Shown here: positions 62,038-64,000 of the stretch, piece by piece
Layout: the number at the start of each line of letters is the position of its first letter
Numbering within the stretch: position 1 is the first letter of the stretch
DNA from: Pseudomonas putida W15Oct28
GTDB lineage: Bacteria; Pseudomonadota; Gammaproteobacteria; Pseudomonadales; Pseudomonadaceae
NCBI RefSeq assembly: GCF_000708715.2
Contig: NZ_JENB01000005.1
Coordinates: 1-64,000, forward strand
Direction: 5' to 3'
DNA: 64,000 nucleotides
Program-made: the position numbers and the translations under genes
The notes under the pieces: generated by a model
What the model was told of the DNA's origin: nothing
Databases searched by the model: none
Seen by the model: only the letters and a program-made list of their open reading frames with translations

Positions 62038-62865
62038 GTGTCTACGGGTAATTTGGATTTCGAACAGTTCCGGGTATTCCTGGAGAAAGCCTGTGGCATC
62101 CTGCTGGGCGAAAATAAGCAGTACCTGGTTTCCAGCCGTCTCAACAAGCTGATGGAACAACAGGGCATCAAGAGCCTGGGCGAGCTGGTGCAGCGCATCC
62201 AGGCCCAGCCGCGCAGTGGTTTGCGCGAGCAGGTGGTCGATGCCATGACCACCAACGAGACCCTGTGGTTTCGCGATACCTACCCGTTCGAAGTGCTGAA
62301 GAACAAGGTGATCCCCGAGTTCATCCGCAACAACCCCGGCCAGCGCCTGCGCATGTGGTCGGCGGCTTGTTCGTCGGGCCAGGAGCCATACTCTATCTCG
62401 ATGGCCATCGACGAATTCGAGCGCAGCAACCTTGGCCAATTGAAGATGGGTGCGCAGATCGTTGCCACCGACCTGTCCGGCACCATGCTCACCAACTGCA
62501 AGACCGGTGAGTACGACAGCCTGGCCATCGCCCGCGGCCTGTCCCAGGAACGCCTGCAACGCTACTTCGACCCCAAGGGGGCGGGGCGCTGGGCGGTCAA
62601 GCCGGCGATTCGCAGCCGCGTCGAGTTCCGCTCGTTCAACCTGCTCGACAGCTATGCCAGCCTGGGCAAGTTCGACATCGTGTTCTGCCGCAACGTGCTG
62701 ATCTACTTCTCGGCACAGGTGAAGCGCGACATCCTGCTGCGCATTCACAGCACACTGAAGCCGGGTGGCTACCTGTTCCTGGGTGCCTCGGAGGCGCTGA
62801 ACGGGTTGCCGGACCATTACCAGATGGTCCAGTGCAGCCCGGGGATTATCTACCAGGCCAAGTAA
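62038..62865 (+). CDS. cheR: Chemotaxis protein methyltransferase CheR
   Basis: A 275-residue SAM-dependent enzyme that methylates receptor glutamates. It shows an N-terminal helical domain, the SAM motif LRMWSAACSSGQEPYS near residues 102-117 and the FCRNVLIYF segment near 217-225. The start codon is GTG at 62038 with AGAGG upstream. A strong terminator and a REP pair follow. Confidence 0.95.
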   Translation: MSTGNLDFEQFRVFLEKACGILLGENKQYLVSSRLNKLMEQQGIKSLGELVQRIQAQPRSGLREQVVDAMTTNETLWFRDTYPFEVLKNKVIPEFIRNNPGQRLRMWSAACSSGQEPYSISMAIDEFERSNLGQLKMGAQIVATDLSGTMLTNCKTGEYDSLAIARGLSQERLQRYFDPKGAGRWAVKPAIRSRVEFRSFNLLDSYASLGKFDIVFCRNVLIYFSAQVKRDILLRIHSTLKPGGYLFLGASEALNGLPDHYQMVQCSPGIIYQAK

Positions 62866-62869
62866 ACAC

Positions 62870-62903
62870 AAAGGCCGGCAGCGAAAGTTGCCGGCCTTTT
62901 GTT
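62870..62903 (+). terminator. Rho-independent terminator after cheR
   Basis: AAAGGCCGGCA, a GCGAAAGT loop and TGCCGGCCTTTTG form a canonical terminator five bases after the cheR stop. Confidence 0.92.
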
Positions 62904-62907
62904 TGCC

Positions 62908-63016
62908 TGCTCCGGCCTCTTCGCGGGCGCGCCCGCTCCCACAGGTACATTGCTGCTTTGGATTGTGTACACATTCCTGTGGGAGCGGGCAAGCCCGCGA
63001 AGAGGCCCGCACAGGA
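62908..63016. repeat. Pair of inverted REP elements (GCGGG-type)
   Basis: Inverted CTCTTCGCGGGCGCGCCCGC and GCGGGCAAGCCCGCGAAGAG arms flank about 35 bases between cheR and flgB. Confidence 0.87.
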
Positions 63017-63167
63017 AAAACACTGACGTCAATTTTTTGGTTTGCCGCTTTTGCCGCCCGGCAATTGCCGCTTTCGCCGCCCAAGGCGGAAGGCCTTTGC
63101 CGCTTTTCTGGCATCACCCTGACAGCACTGCGCCTCGCGGGCCCGTATTTGCGGGCGTTGCATCGGT

Positions 63168-63184
63168 TGGCACAGCCCTTGCTA
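63168..63184 (+). promoter_or_regulatory. Sigma-54 promoter of flgB
   Basis: TGGCACAGCCCTTGCTA is a perfect TGGCAC-N5-TTGCT match about 48 bases before the flgB start. FleQ with sigma-54 drives the rod-hook genes in pseudomonads. Confidence 0.9.
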
Positions 63185-63231
63185 TACCTTGCTCAACGAA
63201 ATTCCGGTCAACCTCTGAAGGTTTCCCCGAC

Positions 63232-63642
63232 ATGAGCATCAGCTTCGACAAGGCGCTTGGTATCCACGAAAAGGCCATGGGCTTCCGCGCCCAACGCGCC
63301 GAAGTGCTGGCCAACAACATCGCCAACGCCGACACGCCCAATTACAAGGCGCGTGACATGGACTTTGCCTCTGTGCTCGCCGCCGAAAGCGACAAGCAGC
63401 AGAGCGGCCGCTTCGCCATGGACCGCACCAATAGCCGTCACATCGAAGCCGAAGGCCTCGCCATTGCGGCGGACGATACCCTCAAGTACCGCACGCCGTT
63501 GCAGCCATCGATCGACCAGAACACCGTGGACGCGCAGATCGAGCAATCGAACTACACCGAAAACGCCATTGGCTTCCAGGCCAGCTTCACCTTGCTCAAC
63601 AGTAAATTCAAAGGGCTGGTATCGGCCCTGCGGGGAGAATGA
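63232..63642 (+). CDS. flgB: Flagellar proximal rod protein FlgB
   Basis: A 136-residue rod protein with the flagellar rod signature VLANNIANADTPNYKARDMDF near residues 26-46. It is exported by the type III apparatus. The ATG at 63232 gives the family length of about 137 residues. The stop is two bases before the flgC start. Confidence 0.96.
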   Translation: MSISFDKALGIHEKAMGFRAQRAEVLANNIANADTPNYKARDMDFASVLAAESDKQQSGRFAMDRTNSRHIEAEGLAIAADDTLKYRTPLQPSIDQNTVDAQIEQSNYTENAIGFQASFTLLNSKFKGLVSALRGE

Positions 63643-63644
63643 CC

Positions 63645-64000
63645 ATGTCCCTTTCCAGCGTCTTCAACATTGCCGGTAGCGGCATGAGCGCGCAGAACAC
63701 GCGCCTGAACACCGTGGCTTCCAACATTGCCAACGCCGAGACCGTCTCCTCGAGCATCGACCAGACGTACCGCGCTCGCCACCCGGTGTTCGCCACCACC
63801 TTCCAGGATGCGCAGGCCGGCAGCAGCCAGTCGCTGTTCGAAGACCAGGGCGAAGCAGGGCAGGGCGTGCAGGTCAAAGGCATCGTCGAAGACCAGAGCA
63901 CCCTGGAAGCACGCTACGAGCCAAACCACCCGGCGGCGAACAAGGACGGCTACGTCTACTACCCGAACGTCAATGTGGTGGAGGAGATGGCTGACATGAT
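63645..64000 (+). CDS. flgC: Flagellar proximal rod protein FlgC (5' part)
   Basis: The first 118 codons are visible and run off the window edge without a stop. The N terminus SSVFNIAGSGMSAQNTRLNT and ASNIANAET are the FlgC/rod signature. It begins two bases after the flgB stop, with GGGGAGAAT overlapping the end of flgB as ribosome site. The complete protein is usually about 147 residues. Confidence 0.95.
   Translation, partial: MSLSSVFNIAGSGMSAQNTRLNTVASNIANAETVSSSIDQTYRARHPVFATTFQDAQAGSSQSLFEDQGEAGQGVQVKGIVEDQSTLEARYEPNHPAANKDGYVYYPNVNVVEEMADM

Overview
This window looks like chromosomal DNA of a Pseudomonas putida-group bacterium. The evidence is the GC-rich coding, the gene blocks phhB-phhA-phhR, acs, aotJQMP-argR-aruCFGDBE, alaS-lysC-csrA, bkdA1A2B-lpdV/bkdR and flgZNMA-cheVR-flgBC, and the many intergenic P. 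putida-type REP palindromes. About 57 protein genes or gene fragments, six tRNA genes and one clear pseudogene are supported. No integrase, transposase, phage module, CRISPR array or toxin-antitoxin pair is visible.

Layout. 1-11.3 kb handles aromatic amino acids and related functions: aromatic amino acid permease, LysR regulator, large FAD/Fe-S dehydrogenase (YdiJ type), MFS exporter, then phenylalanine hydroxylase with its pterin dehydratase and the divergent TyrR-like regulator phhR. 11.7-13.7 kb is acetyl-CoA synthetase. 14.3-26.6 kb is a complete arginine module: ABC uptake (aotJQMP), the AraC-type sensor-regulator argR, and the arginine succinyltransferase pathway (aruC, F, G, D, B, E) with one uncharacterised His-rich small protein inside the operon. 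27-32.2 kb is alaS-lysC-csrA followed by tRNA-Ser(GCT) and four tandem tRNA-Arg(ACG) genes. mgtE, amrZ, an orphan phnN and tRNA-Arg(CCT) follow.

35.7-49.4 kb looks like the accessory part. It holds an amino acid permease, azlCD with a divergent LysR gene, a partial dapA-like pseudogene duplicated from 5.4 kb away together with its REP pair, an ArsR-xenA divergent pair with a clean palindromic operator, and a five-gene set resembling hydroxyproline catabolism (flavin oxidase, semialdehyde dehydrogenase, DapA-like deaminase, MHS transporter, GntR regulator). A 16-bp operator-like motif occurs in front of both the transporter and the GntR gene. A PAS-GGDEF diguanylate cyclase closes the region.

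49.6-55.3 kb is the branched-chain keto-acid dehydrogenase operon with its Lrp-type activator bkdR. A glutamine synthetase-like ligase and an MFS carrier follow. 58.4-64 kb starts the flagellar/chemotaxis cluster: the c-di-GMP brake flgZ, chaperone flgN, anti-sigma flgM, P-ring chaperone flgA, cheV, cheR, flgB and the beginning of flgC, with recognisable sigma-28 and sigma-54 promoters. The common theme is amino acid uptake and catabolism under local regulators, with probable Hfq/Crc catabolite-repression motifs at several translation starts.
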